Notes under the pieces: generated by a model
What the model saw: only the letters and a program-made list of their open reading frames with translations
Told to the model about the DNA's origin: nothing
Databases searched by the model: none
Assembly: GCA_001643675.2 (NCBI GenBank)
Contig: LSRY02000016.1
Coordinates: forward strand, 682,001-746,000
Length of the DNA: 64,000 nt
DNA from: Monocercomonoides exilis
Lineage: Eukaryota; Preaxostyla; Oxymonadida; Polymastigidae
Reading direction: 5' to 3'
Position numbers and translations under genes: made by a program
Shown here: positions 1-11,737 of the stretch, piece by piece
Layout: each line of letters starts with the position of its first letter
How positions within the stretch are numbered: position 1 is the stretch's first letter

Positions 1-1505
1 ATGAGAATAGCTTGGGACACTCAGAGTCATCAGAGCATTTGCTGAGTGAGAGTGGCTCGACAGAATATATCTTGGGAAAAGACTCGGACAAGATTCCTCA
101 ATGGATGCTGGAAAAAGTTGAAGAAGAAGAGACAAGGAAAAGAACTCCATCACCATCCATCTCATCCACTTCCACCACTTCAACGACTGATTCTGATTCA
201 ACATTTGTTCGAGGGGAGGAACTGTGCCCTACCACCTCATCGATGTCGAATCTGGTGGATGCAATGGCCTGTTCGTCTCCTCATGAGAAGCTGATCGTTG
301 ACTTGAGGGATTCTCTGTTTATGTTGCTTCATGGAAGGAATGAGAAGAAAGAAATGGCGATTGGTTCATTGAAGGAGAGGGAGCAAACAGCTGCTCAAAT
401 CCTGTTCTGGGTGGCTAATCTTGCACTCCACTCCTTTGATGAAATGAAAAACCCTCTTCAATCTTTGGTCAATCTCAGTCCTCACATTGTGCTGTTTTCT
501 GAGCATATGGTGATCTGCGTTGTGATGCACTCTGACTTTTCGTCTGATGATTCAGAGTCATCGTCGATCTCTTCATCAACAGTTGTAACATCTGCCAGTG
601 ATGATGATGATGATGATGATGATAGAGATTCTCTTCCATCTTCAGCTTTTGAGGATGAAGATGAATTCCAAAAAGAGTGTCTGAGGTGGAAGGCGCCCGA
701 GCTTCTGATCAACAAGAAGCTGGGAGCAACAAAGGAATCGGTTGTATTTTCAATTGGGATGATGTTGTGGGAGTGTCTGACACTGAATATTCCGTTTGGA
801 GAATATGAGGCAGAGATGGCTGGGCAGAAGATCCAACGAGGAGAAACGCCAAATCTTGATGGAATCAACGCATCATCTCCCTTCTTCGGCCAATTGATCT
901 CTGCGTCGATTTCGTCCCATTCATCGCAGCGTCCGAACCTCACCGATATGAAGCGCTGTCTTATTGGGCATTTTCCACCAGGAGCAGCAATATTGACAGT
1001 TTCAGATGCAATTGATCTTCAATATGCTTCAAATGGGAACGAAGAAGGTGGCTCGTCTTGCATTGGAAATGGAAGCGAAAGTGTGGAAAACATTTTGTCC
1101 TGATGATGACGATGATGATGGAACTGATTGTGCTTCCTTTTTGTTTCGATGCGCTTGTTCGAATAAGAAAGAGAATTTTTGTCAATTTGATTTCTGACTT
1201 TTTTTTTTCATTTTTTGAAAATTCTGACAATTTGAAACTTTGTAGGCCTCTGTTTGTTGTTTGCTTGCTTATCAACATGCTGCTTGCAATTTTTTGGAGA
1301 TTTGTGGTGCAATGCCAGTTTCCCTGTTAATTTGCAAGACATGTGCGTGCAGACAAAATATATGATATTTCAAATTTCTGTATTTTGAACACCAAATATT
1401 CGATTTCTTTCTTCGAATGATTGCGAATTCCGAAAGAATATTGCACTGAAGAATTCATTTTCAGTAATGTCTCTCCTTTTAAAGATTCACTTTTCATTTT
1501 TCAAC
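1..1505 (+). repeat. Left copy of a 1.5-kb inverted segmental duplication
   Basis: Bases 1 to about 1505 match the reverse complement of about 42665-44190. The match covers the kinase-like coding tail and also about 400 bp of 3' flank, including the segments around the TGTCTTGCAAATTAAC and GAAGAATTCATTTTCAGTAA motifs. The flank matches less closely than the coding part but is unmistakable. The two copies are tail to tail, about 41 kb apart. Confidence 0.85.
3..1103 (+). CDS. Surface beta-helix/pseudokinase protein, C-terminal part (5' end outside window)
   Basis: The frame is open from base 3 and ends at TGA 1101-1103, so only the last 366 codons are visible. The product matches the cytoplasmic tail of the large minus-strand gene at 43080-51283 almost residue for residue. 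It starts with a Ser/Glu-rich linker and continues with a kinase-like C-lobe: the APE-like motif WKAPELL, then FSIGMMLWECLTLNIPFGE (subdomain IX-like), and a final RPNLTDMK helix. A catalytic HRD and a normal DFG are missing; an acidic run of eight Asp lies where the activation segment would begin. By analogy with the full copy it should follow a membrane span and a beta-helix ectodomain lying left of the window. The tail is probably a scaffold or pseudokinase rather than an active enzyme (inference). Confidence 0.8.
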   Translation, partial: ENSLGHSESSEHLLSESGSTEYILGKDSDKIPQWMLEKVEEEETRKRTPSPSISSTSTTSTTDSDSTFVRGEELCPTTSSMSNLVDAMACSSPHEKLIVDLRDSLFMLLHGRNEKKEMAIGSLKEREQTAAQILFWVANLALHSFDEMKNPLQSLVNLSPHIVLFSEHMVICVVMHSDFSSDDSESSSISSSTVVTSASDDDDDDDDRDSLPSSAFEDEDEFQKECLRWKAPELLINKKLGATKESVVFSIGMMLWECLTLNIPFGEYEAEMAGQKIQRGETPNLDGINASSPFFGQLISASISSHSSQRPNLTDMKRCLIGHFPPGAAILTVSDAIDLQYASNGNEEGGSSCIGNGSESVENILS

Positions 1506-2170
1506 ATCTTTTCTTTTTTTTCATCCAGTCACATTTGTTATATCTTTATTTTATCAATATTTATACATTCAAATTTAATTGAGATTGAACAATTAGGTTC
1601 AAATGTTGAATTTTTATTTGTCATGTTATGTTTTCAATTCACTGACAACTTTGTTATTCCGATTTGCAATGCATTTTTTAATGAATTTATTATCAGAGAA
1701 AACTGTACAAACATTTAATTTTCTTTCTTTTTTTAAATGGGTTATTCTTTTTGATGCAATATATCTTCAATATGAAATTTCGATTCAAACAGTTGCAAGA
1801 AATGCTTTGAGATGAATTCAATGTTTTTGTTTTCATCATTTAAAACTCTGCAATATCTCTTTTTTTATCGAAGTTGTTCTGTTTATAATTTCGATGAATA
1901 ACTGACTATGATATAGTAGTTCTTATCCACAACTGACAACAGTTCAAGGAAACGCACACCGAAAAAAGGAAAGATAAAAAAATTATCTCAAAAATCGTTT
2001 TCCATTTGGAGATGACGGTGATTTGCACATCAGATCTTTTTAATTATTCAAGAAATGAAAAAAACATCTTTTCAAATGCGTGATTATTTGAGAAATCATG
2101 CAGTCACTCACCGTTCAAGTTAATTGTTAAATGTTGCCAACGATAATTCTTTAATTATTATGGTTGTTTC
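1506..2170. other. AT-rich intergenic sequence
   Basis: Beyond the duplicated flank I find no open frame with natural composition, no RNA gene and no clear repeat. The short open frames here are T-rich and look accidental. Confidence 0.6.
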
Positions 2171-2182
2171 AGTAAAGTATAT

Positions 2183-2602
2183 TTGTATATTATTTTATTG
2201 GAAATGCCTTTCGTTATTTCAACTTTCAGTTTATCTTCGTTTGAAACAGTTTTAACAGGATTAATTCCAAAATTGGACCTGCACTTCATTTCATCATTCT
2301 TGTCGCGAAATACTTCAAAAACGAAAGTTTCATTAATTCGTTCCTTCTTCAACGCTTGCAAAATGAGAAAAGTTAAAATTCCTTCAAACGTTCGAATTGC
2401 AGAGGCACTCAACTGCACACCGAGCCTTGTCTGCCAGGTTAGAACCGGATATATAAGGAAAAAGGTTATTGAGAAAAAAAACATGTTGATGACTCGAAAG
2501 CAAGAAAAACGAGTCATGGATATTCTAAAAAATCTGAGAGATAAAAGAAAGCAAATCACACCGAAATCGCTAAGAGCCGTTGTTGCGAAAGTTTGTCATT
2601 AG
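2183..2602 (+). pseudogene. Pogo/CENP-B-like transposase remnant, N-terminal DNA-binding part
   Basis: The second half of this open frame reads like an N-terminal helix-turn-helix of a pogo/Tigger-type transposase: IPSNVRIAEALNCTPSLVCQ (a typical recognition-helix pattern), then a basic stretch and RKQEKRVMDILKNLRDKRK. The first 60 or so residues have no recognisable pattern and the true start is unclear. The frame stops at 2600-2602 without a catalytic domain. A DDE-type segment in the same orientation begins near 4641, so the two are probably the separated halves of one old element, with unrelated sequence between them. Family assignment is by pattern only. Confidence 0.4.
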
Positions 2603-3267
2603 ATAAAATGTGAAATGAATTGGTCATTTAAAGTTATTTGTGTTATTTCAAGTTTCAGCCACGAAATTTGAATAAACCCAGTTATTTTGAAATAACCTTG
2701 AAAAACTTAAATCTACTGGCCGTTTTGAAAAAGCATTGAATATGCATTTTTTTGATTGAATAAATGGTTCCAACCATGTTCAGAATTATTTTCGCTTGAT
2801 TTGTTTTATCAAAGAAATCTGAGATTTATCGTTTTGGGATTTAAAGAAAATTGCTTTGGTTATTTTTGTTTGAAAAATTCAAAAATAAAAATTAAAATTA
2901 AAATAAAAATAAAAATAAAAATTGAGTTTTCAAAAGTTGAAATATTTGATGCTCTCAAATAACACAATTTGAATTAGATTTCTTTGGATAAAAATCTTTT
3001 TTAAAAGCTTTCACAAGATTTGCAATATATAATTAATCGAATAAAAATTGAAAAATTGACAAAGAATTGCAATAACATCTTTTTCATTTCATTTTCGAAT
3101 ATTCGGTTTGTCAAAAATTGTCAAGCAAATTGATTAGCAAGCTGTGTTAAATTGCGATGCTCCTGATCATGTCAGATAATCACTTTGACTTTATTCAAAT
3201 ACAGTTCTTTTTTCTCTTCCAATGCAAAAAAATGAAAATAAAATGCATTAATGAATTTATAAATATA

Positions 3268-3712
3268 TTAACACACCTCACATTGTTTAATGTTGCTCAA
3301 AGCTGGTACGGTTATTTCTCCTTCCTTCCGAACTTTTTTTCTTTCCTCTTTGTTCAATGTGACTTTCACAAGGAATGACACGCACATCGGATATGGATCC
3401 AAAGAACGCAAGCCGTCAAGTGAAAATAAACACTCGAAAAGATCAGTTTGAAGCTTTTCATTCTTCTCTTCTTTTTTCATTTCTTCATTATCAATCATCT
3501 TCTCAAATCTTTCGTTCATCGTATATTTTTCTAAGCTTCCATTTCACTGGTTCAACAGCACATTTAAATAGCCAATGCACTTTAGTGACAAAACTGCATT
3601 TCCCGCTGATATTTTCTTTTCTTCAATCATTTTGAAAATTCAGTCAAAAAAAAAATCTTTTGTGAAAGCAGATTTGAATTCTTCTTTATTCATTTCATCA
3701 ATCACTCCATCC
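3268..3712 (-). pseudogene. Decayed copy of the dispersed ARM/HEAT-like gene family
   Basis: Read on the minus strand, this segment aligns with residues 30 to 170 of the apparently complete family member at 32853-34190. Shared landmarks are the NERFEKMI, KKEEKNEKL and CLLKV-like blocks and an upstream EEFKSAFTK block. Two in-frame TGA codons interrupt the upstream half, and a T-run seems to have stretched the reading frame near the first stop. No trace of the second exon is present. It is a dead fragment lying between the two halves of the pogo-like transposase, which suggests that it arrived after the transposon or that both belong to an older mosaic. Confidence 0.7.
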
Positions 3713-4640
3713 ACTTCAAGGAATAACAGCTTTTGCAATCCTCATTTCAATCTTCGAAACAAAAAAACCAAATCTGTTTAAAAACAATGAAATAAATTTA
3801 ATCATCATGAATTCATTTCAATTGCTATTTCACTCATGTTATCATTATTGTTTTATTTGCTCTGCAGTATTTTCGCTAAAACTTTTCAACCAGAATGTGT
3901 TAATAAAATATTTTTTTAATTAAATGAAAGAAAGCTTTTGAAATGAAAATAAAATAACATGAGAACATTTTAAACAAACAAAAGAAATTGCTTTCAAACT
4001 TGTTTTAACTGCATATTTGTTTTCAATAAACAAACGTAAAGATGAAAAATAATTAAATTGATCATTTACATAAATAAATGTTTATCAATTCGAGTTATTC
4101 ATAATAGGTATAATAAATATATTAAGAAGTTTAATGTTGTTCAAAGATTAAAAAGGAACCAATCGTGAATGATTGTGTCACTGTTTTAAAGCAAAAACAA
4201 AAATTTCTAAATTCCAAAATTGTGTATTTTAACAAAAGGAAGATAAAACTGACAAATAAATAGATTCAATTGTTTGTTGAACGTTTATCTTCATGCTAAA
4301 ATTCATAATTATTAGAAAACGATTCATTTTCTCATTCGAAGGAAAATAATTCAAATAATTAAAAAACTCACAAAAAAAAGCTTTATTTGTGAAAAACATA
4401 ACATGATATTTAATATTGATGCGTTTTTGGCTTCAACATGAATTATAATGTTTTTTTGATAAATGCAAGACTTTCAGGCCACAATAGAAAAAAATTGGTT
4501 TTTCTTCAAAACACTGCCTTTTATTTAAAATTACAGGGGAATCTTGAAATAAACAGTTTATTTTGAAATATTTTTTTATTTCACAATTTATCTATTAAAC
4601 GCCTTCTCATAATTTTCATTCTTCATTCATAAAAAGGCAT

Positions 4641-5487
4641 AGCGAGGAATTGATGATCGTTCCTTCAAGCGTGAGAGAAGAAAAAAGAATGAAAATATCG
4701 GAACAAAGCATTATCATCTGGAATAATCATTTGGTTCAATATGTGTGTGGAAAATATACATCCATGATCTTCTGTGCTGATGAATCAGGTTATCACGCGC
4801 ATGAAGATACAAGAAAGATGAACCTTATAGTCGGAACAAATGAAAATTTCTGAATCTATCACACACATGTTGACGGTAGAGAGATAAGGACAGCATTGCC
4901 CCACTGCATTTCACTTGATGGAACTTTTATTCCTCCTTGTTTTCTGGTGCAAAAACCGTTAAACAAAAGATCCCTTCGGTCTCTAGGCTATCAAATAGGA
5001 ATTCATGGTTGTGTGGAAATCGGAAATTCGTCTTATTTCACAAAGGAGTTGTTTGAAAACTAGGTTGAGAAAGTTTTCATTCCTCATATCAACATCAAAA
5101 GAATGATTTTACCAGATAAGCATGCACAGGCTGTGTTAATGTTTGATGGTTGCAGAATCCACCTGTCAGATAATATATTGACTCGACTTGCAAATAAAAA
5201 TAATTTGCTTTTGGTTTTCACCCAAATACAAACATTTGTTTCAAACATAGGATTTATTAATTTTCTCTCTTTGGAAGCTGCAAATTCAACAGGTAAAGTC
5301 GGGTTCAACGTACAATAGCATGGAACAACTTTTATGGGTTGCTGTGAATGCGATATTACAAGTTTCTTCGTCGATTAACATTTTTTCTGCTTTTAAAGAA
5401 AGTGGACTTGTGAATGATTTTCACAGAGCTCCTTCAACAGCGCGGATCTTCGAAGAAAGCTTCCAAAAAGTGATTGAAATTGGGTGA
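4641..5487 (+). pseudogene. Pogo-like DDE transposase remnant, catalytic part
   Basis: The translation shows the outline of a DDE_1 (pogo/jerky-type) endonuclease: a first acidic block FCADESGY, then TALPHCISLDGTFIPPC (strand after the first Asp), then a second acidic block LMFDGCRIHLSDN. A degraded segment follows where the family normally has a PPHTxxxxQPLD motif. The frame is broken by TGA at 4851 and TAG at 5061. After TAG at 5316 the similarity continues in another frame to TGA 5485-5487 with the C-terminal IFSAFKESGLVNDFHRAPST block. It is therefore non-functional. The third catalytic acid is not identifiable. Confidence 0.65.
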
Positions 5488-6230
5488 TTTTTTTTGATAT
5501 CATAAAAAATTCCGACGATTGATCAAAAAATTATTTCATGAAGGGTTGCTTCAAAAAGAGAAATTTAATTTGAAATTGTATAAAAACAAAGTATTATATA
5601 TTATTATTATTATTTATAAGTTGATTTTTATTTGTTTCTAATCGTTTTTATACAAAATTTGTGAAAAAATATAAAATTTTCTTTGAAAAAATATCAAATA
5701 TTCAATAAACAGAACAAAACTTTAGTTGGCTGGTTTTAAAAACATGATAACAATAATTACACTACATAATTAATCAATTTCTTAAACAAAAAACTGTTTA
5801 ATAATATTTTTAAAAAAAAAAATAAGTTGAAATCGATAAACATAAAATGAGAACATTCAATTTTCAGCGTTTAATCATCTGATTCCCCAACCATCCTTTT
5901 CAACAGCCTTTTCTCCATCAAATGCTTCAATTTCTTGCTCTTCAAAATTTTGTAATATTTGTGTTTTCTGTTTTGTTTCCATCTTTCTCGATATAAAACA
6001 GATTGTTTTCCCTCAGAAATTTACAGTTCTAATTCCCTTCTCAATTTACACATCATACACGCTTTCCATATGAATCTGCTGCCTCAATTCGATGATCAGC
6101 CTTAACAATGAGCTATTCAATTTTCATTCATTTCCGCCTCCTGCCCTGAAAACAACACAAAACATATCAACAGGCAAATATTCATTCAAAGAATAATTAA
6201 TAAATACCAAACTGTCCTTCGACTGTTTTT
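5488..6230. other. AT-rich intergenic sequence
   Basis: No gene is visible. A TATTATTATTATT run lies near 5597. The bases TGGGTGATTTTTTTTGATATCA at the left edge recur in inverted orientation near 11288-11310. Confidence 0.5.
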
Positions 6231-7364
6231 TTGCTACCAGGCGCATCTCCACAGCTATTATCATTCCAAAAATTAATCAATCTCATCATTTCAGTCTCAG
6301 AATGGTCAAATTGCAGCTTGGAATGTGTTTCCACAAAATACATCGTGTATCTCACTGGAGGGTCTTCTCAGCCCATCCACAGCTTGATGCCTGTCCAGAG
6401 GGGTTTTTTCTGTTTTTGTCATGATCATCTCCTTTAATAATATTCTCAACCACCAAAAGAAATATATCTCGTTTATTTCATCAACACCATGCATAGGAGG
6501 GATATGGGGCAGAGAAGAGATGGAAAATGATTATTTGTGGGAGAGGGTGAAAGTTGAGTATATTTTTGAATGTTAATATTTCGAGAGGGGTTTTTGAATG
6601 AAAGAAATTCTGAGACAAAAAGGTGGAGAAGAGTTGGTGGAGATTAATAGAAGAAAATGTAGTAAATATATATGGAAGTGGCTGAGGATGATGAAGAAGG
6701 TGATTATTGTTGATTGGAGAAATGGATTTTGAAAAGAAAGAAAAGAGGACAAAAGCTTGAATGAAGAGGAAAATTGAGAAATGTACAAATGGAAGAGAGG
6801 TATTTTTTATGAGAGGAGAATATTTTATGGAAGAGAAAGAGAATCTTGAAGAAAAAGAGAGATTGATATTTTCAGAGAATTTTGTGAGCTGAATGGAAGA
6901 TGGAAATGGAAAGGGAAAAAATTTGAGAGCAATTATCATTTTCAATTTTTGAAGAGAAAGGAGAGGAAATCGCAAAAAGTCAGTGAGTTGATTTGAAGAA
7001 ATCCAACTTGTTTGACTTCCACAATCTGTTCTTCACATATTTTGTGATTGAATTTTTTCGAACCAGTCAGAAGTTCATTCATCAAATGATACGTTTTGGT
7101 CAATCAACAACTTCACACAAAGCGTCCTCGTCATCTTCTTCAGAAATGTTAGTCAACTGTTTGCACATTTCTCAACTGCATCTTCTTCTTCGCCTTCTTC
7201 TTCTTCTTCTGATAATCCTCCTTCATTCAATCACCATCTTCCTCATTTCTCGATTTTCAAACACAAAATTCGCCTTCTCACAATTCACTTGCTTATTCAG
7301 CGACAAGCACGCCTGTTATGAATCGCATAGCCAAAAACACACAAAATCTTCTTCAGTCACATAT

Positions 7365-7445
7365 TGCTTCTTCTTCTTCTTCTTCTTCTTCTTCTTCTTC
7401 TTCTTCTCCTCCTCCTCCTCCTCCTCCTTCGCCTTCGTCTTCGTG
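7365..7445 (+). repeat. CTT/CTC triplet microsatellite
   Basis: An almost pure run of TTC/CTT triplets is followed by CTC triplets. It encodes a Phe or Ser run depending on frame. It lies in a G-poor block of non-coding or decayed sequence. Confidence 0.85.
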
Positions 7446-9657
7446 TTTTTCTTGACCTTCTTCACAATTTTTGCTATTAACCTCTTCAAATGTTTTGTAC
7501 ATTTATATTTTTTAATACAAACAGCCCAGAATCATTTTCTGTTTGTGGCAAGAATTGAAAGATAATCACTCAATAGCTGCTTAAGATTCGGGGATATCCG
7601 ATTTTATTGATAAGCTTAAATCTTCCTGATAATGATATTTTGTTTACAATTAACTGCTCCTTCGAAGTTTTCTTTTCAAACACAATATTTTGTCCAATCA
7701 ATGAAATCATATGAAATCATATCAGCATCTTCTTCGAAAATATTTAAAAATAATAAATGGATTTCTCTGTAACTGCATGCATTCACCTTCCTCCTCTTTT
7801 TCAATGATATTTCCTCTCACTTCGTATAGGATCATTCCATCTTCCTTGGAATGAATATGAGTTGTTCAATCAGCGACCAGATAATTCACCCTAATAAATA
7901 TTTCATTCAGTTTGCCTTCTCTCAACAGTATCATCGTCGATATCAAAGCCTTCTGTTAGATTGCAGGATGTGCATCTGAACTGCTTTCCTCTTCTGCAAC
8001 GGCACATCCCGCTCTGCTTCAGCGTTTCGAACGACATCCGTGCGCTGGCTGTTCAGAATGAGGTGAATGGGCATCGCACGATAAATGGCAGTGGAGGGGG
8101 GAAGGGGCTGCCAGCTACGTCGCGCTAATTCTTTCTTTGTGGCACCGCCAAGAAGCGAAGAGAGAGAAGTTCAAGTTCAAATGGAAGAAGCAAAGAAGGT
8201 GGATTTCAGAAGCAAATTAGGGGCAGAGCAGAGGAAAGGAAGACAGCAGGAAGAGCCAAAGGCGAAGACGAAGACGAACGAGAAAGACGAGTTTTGCACA
8301 TCACAAATTGATGCATTCGACACAAGGCTTCCACAGGCAATAACAGAAAGGAGGAGGAAGGACAGGGGAAGAGAAGAAGGAGGTGATGAAAATGACGACG
8401 AATTGCAGCAGACATTCTGCTTGTTCGATAGCTCACTCTTATCTTCCCTGTTGTGCACTCAACACATCACTGCCTCCTCGACAATTACCACTCATCATTT
8501 TTCCCCTTGCCACACACACAATTGTCTGCCCCTTCTGTTCTTGTTGACACTCCGCCGAAGCCATTCACTCTATCGTCTCTCACTGCGGACTCCTCTTCGC
8601 TAACACAGAAGTCATTCTGCACATCGAACATGTCATATCCTTTTTTATCTCCTTCTTTTTCCATTTCTTCTTTCTCACTACCATAACATGTGCGATTCTT
8701 GGGAAAAGCAGATTGGGAAATGAAGGTGTGTTTGCAAGCAGCAGCGTGTCAGCGACGAGGGATGTGTTTGAGCCACAGAGCATCCTTTTGAACTATGCAA
8801 CGTATGTGGCTTGTCAGGAGATTCGTGTGTGCTGTGGTGAGAAGGAGGGGAAGTGAGAGAAGAAGGATGAGAAGAGGAGTGCAAATGAGTTTGTGAGTGA
8901 TAAAGATGAAAAAGGATCGTTGAGTCTGACAGATAAATTCATCGATAATGAGAAAGAAGAAGAAGAGGAGGAGGAGGAAAGAAGAAAAAGAAGATGGATT
9001 TAATAAAGACATAAGAAAGACTCAGAAAGAAAGAGGAGCAAAAGAAAAGATGAAAACAACAAAAGAGAAGAATAAGCCTGTAACGATTCTAACTACGCTT
9101 TGCTCAGATTTTCTGCCTGAAATCAAAAATCGAAGAAGGATTCAGCAGCAAATTATCGAAACACCATTCCCTTTCCCAACATTTGCTTCTGCAAGCACAT
9201 CATCTTCATTCACTTCTTCTTCATTTCCCATTTCTTCTTTCTTCTTCTTCTTCCTTCTCATCATCTTTTTCCTCCTTATCCTCTTTTGCCTCTTCTCGTT
9301 CCTCAAGTTCTGCTGGCGTTATTGCTGCTGGTGCCAGAACCACAACCTCCATTGTTAACCCCACCTTTTCCATCCCCTTCTCTTCAGCTTCCTTCTTGCA
9401 AAACATTCTATCCCTCGCCCAATCACCTCATTGTCTATCTTCGTTTTAAACACTTTGGTGCTGTGTTAAACACTTCATCAACGCTATCGCAAATGGAAGC
9501 AGTTAAGGGATAAACAGATTATAACCTCCAAGAACTCATTCACATCCACTGCACAACAGATATTTGCTCTCCGATTTCGTTCACATCGAAGCAGCAAACG
9601 AAAGAATCTGCTCCATTTGCAAAACAGAAAGCATCTCCAAAGCGCCACATCACAGGG

Positions 9658-10131
9658 ATGCGCAACAACCCCACTCAGCATATAGCGTATCACCACAACA
9701 TTCTCACGTTACGACAGCAGCAGCGACAGCGGCATGCGACTCAAATTCACCTCAGCTGCCTTCCGATATCGTCAATTACTGCTGCTAACACATTTGTTGG
9801 TGACAAAACCGATGCATCCGAAGGATCAATAACAGATACTGTTGATGAAGATGAAGATGGCAATGGCTTTTCAGCGCCTGCAACAATTTTCTCTTTGCAA
9901 CTTCTCCTACTGAATGGTGAAGCCGACAGGCACCCTGGTCCAGTTGGAAAATTAAAAAGAATGAAAAATGAAGAAGAAGAAGAGCATCTCTCAAAGTTCG
10001 AGAATAACTTGGAATTTTTTTGTTCAAAGCGAAGATTCCGAAAGATACAAGTGAAGATGTTACCAAAATCTGATAGATCCGAACATTTTGAGATAAAATT
10101 GAGAAAGACGATGCTTCTGTCAGCTCAATAA
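9658..10131 (+). CDS. Doubtful small ORF with a 2A-like motif
   Basis: A 157-codon open frame in the gene-poor region. It contains LLLLNGEADRHPGPVGK, which recalls the N-terminal 2A-like motifs of some non-LTR retrotransposons. The essential Asn is His here, and Asp and Glu positions are swapped. The rest is Gln/Arg-rich, then Asp/Glu-rich, with no known domain. No reverse transcriptase or other retroelement gene is near. It may be a decayed coding remnant or chance. Confidence 0.2.
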   Translation: MRNNPTQHIAYHHNILTLRQQQRQRHATQIHLSCLPISSITAANTFVGDKTDASEGSITDTVDEDEDGNGFSAPATIFSLQLLLLNGEADRHPGPVGKLKRMKNEEEEEHLSKFENNLEFFCSKRRFRKIQVKMLPKSDRSEHFEIKLRKTMLLSAQ

Positions 10132-10254
10132 TTGAAGGATCTTTCTGTTTCTTATTCTTCGCCAGCATTTCCATTGACCTATCTGTTTGTAACTTGCAAT
10201 AGAATGAATGACCTAAAATATTTCTATCATTTTTATTGGCAAAATATGCTATTT

Positions 10255-10310
10255 TTCCTTCTCCTTCTCTTTCTTCTTCTTCTTCTTCTTCTTCTTCTTC
10301 TTCTTCTTCG
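10255..10310 (+). repeat. CTT triplet microsatellite
   Basis: About 55 bp of nearly pure TTC/CTT repeats, giving Leu or Phe runs on the plus strand and Glu runs on the minus strand. It lies outside any supported gene. Confidence 0.85.
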
Positions 10311-10700
10311 TTCTTCATTCTTCATTTACCTCATCAATAATACTGAATTAGCTAATTTTTATTTCAAGGAAAACATGTAATCTGCGGAAGTTTGCTGGTT
10401 TCTGTGTGCCAAATTTACGCTGCTCATGGAACAGCAGGTCTTATAAAAGAAGTTGAAAGAGAAGGGGTTTGTGAGAGAGATGAGGTGGAATATTGTGAGG
10501 TTGTTAAAAGTGAGACTCGCAATGAAGGAATGGTCGAGGAAGAGGGAAATGGCTGAGAGGAGAAGAAAATAAAGAAAATGAATGACACAAATTCGCAGAG
10601 AAAGCTTTTAAAGTTTTTCAGAGAGATAAGCAATGAAGCAGTATAACGAAAAATTAATTTGGAAAACATTGGAGATAAAAAAAAGACAATATGAGTTGCA

Positions 10701-11375
10701 TTTTCAAATGTGGGATAAAGATGAAAAAGAGCAGAAACTGAAGAAAAATGAATGGAGGATAAGAAAGAAGCTGAATGGGAATGTAATATGAAGAATAAAG
10801 AGAAAAAGAAGAGTTTTTGAAAGTGGTAATAATTAATTAATGTAACTCCTTCATTTTTTGAAACGATATTTGCTGAATCTGTTGAACTGCTCAGCTGAAG
10901 CAGAAAGTTAATGATTAAGTTTCAGCTCGATTAATATAAAATAAAATGCATGTTATTTGAAAGAAATGTTATTTTGTTCTTTTATATCCATCAACATTGT
11001 TCAATAAATTTAAATTTTCTTTATAAGTTTTGTTTTCACAATTATGATATTACTATTTTTCTTTGAGAAGTTTGAATTTTCTATTAAAAGAATTTTTTTT
11101 AATTGACTTGATCAAAAAAACCTTTTACACTTAAATCATAAAAGAGGTATGTTTTTTTGCATATTAAAATGAAACAAACATATATTACAGATATTTAAGC
11201 TGAATATTTGCAAAAAATCAAATTTTCTCTTTGATCAATAAATACCACTATAGATTTTATTTTTTTTCAATTTTTGATCTTTTTCATGATATCAAAAAAA
11301 ATCACCCATATATAGTTATTAGTGAATCAAATTTTTTTTGTCTTGTTCATAAAAAGCTTGAAAGTCTATATTTTC
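10701..11375. other. AT-rich intergenic sequence
   Basis: Nothing recognisable. It starts in the C-poor block and passes into AT-rich sequence up to the inverted-repeat element at 11376. Confidence 0.5.
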
Positions 11376-11433
11376 TAACCCTGGGTGACGTGAAGAAAAA
11401 AGCTCGCCACGTCCGTCACCTATTTTCCACTTC

Positions 11434-11464
<31 letters not shown>

Positions 11465-11539
11465 TAGTAGAAAATAAGAATTATTGGCATATTCACAGAG
11501 AACGGGGCAGCTTTGATCTGACCCAGTATTTTTTTATTT

Positions 11540-11700
11540 TTAGGGTAAAAATTTCAAAATAATCACTGTATTAATTGCTTGGTTTAGGTTTTAGGGTTAG
11601 CGTAACAGATCTTGGGTTTAGGGTTATGTTCCCGCTCTTCTTTTTAGGGTTAGCACTCAAAAAAATATGATCTTGTTTGGATTTTTAGGGTTAGGGTTAA
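11540..11700 (+). repeat. Interstitial telomere-like TTAGGG motifs
   Basis: Several TTTAGGGTTAG-type units are scattered here, ending in TTTTTAGGGTTAGGGTTAA. They are degenerate and spaced, not a continuous array. The right neighbour is the tRNA-like unit. Confidence 0.6.
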
Positions 11701-11737
11701 GCCAGGTTTAAGTTGAGTCATAAGAAAGTAAAGCTGG

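Larger units (their letters stand above)
6231..10700. other. Gene-poor region of alternating C-poor and G-poor blocks
   Basis: I could not assemble a convincing gene here. Composition switches in blocks of a few hundred bases: about 6490-6960 and 10430-10800 are nearly free of C, while 7100-7500 and 9120-9450 are nearly free of G. Open frames in this stretch are mostly Leu/Phe, Ser or Glu/Lys runs produced by these tracts. Short protein-like stretches occur near 7985-8085 and 8150-8350 but are broken by stops. They may be remnants of low-complexity genes. Confidence 0.5.

Noticed and set aside
6481-6975. 164-codon minus-strand frame rich in Ser, Phe and Ile
   Set aside because: It coincides exactly with the C-poor block and has no domain pattern; composition explains the lack of stops.
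8085-8603. 172-codon plus-strand frame in the gene-poor region
   Set aside because: The start is not convincing, the middle is a charged run and the end is in a low-complexity tract; no splice partner or family was recognised.
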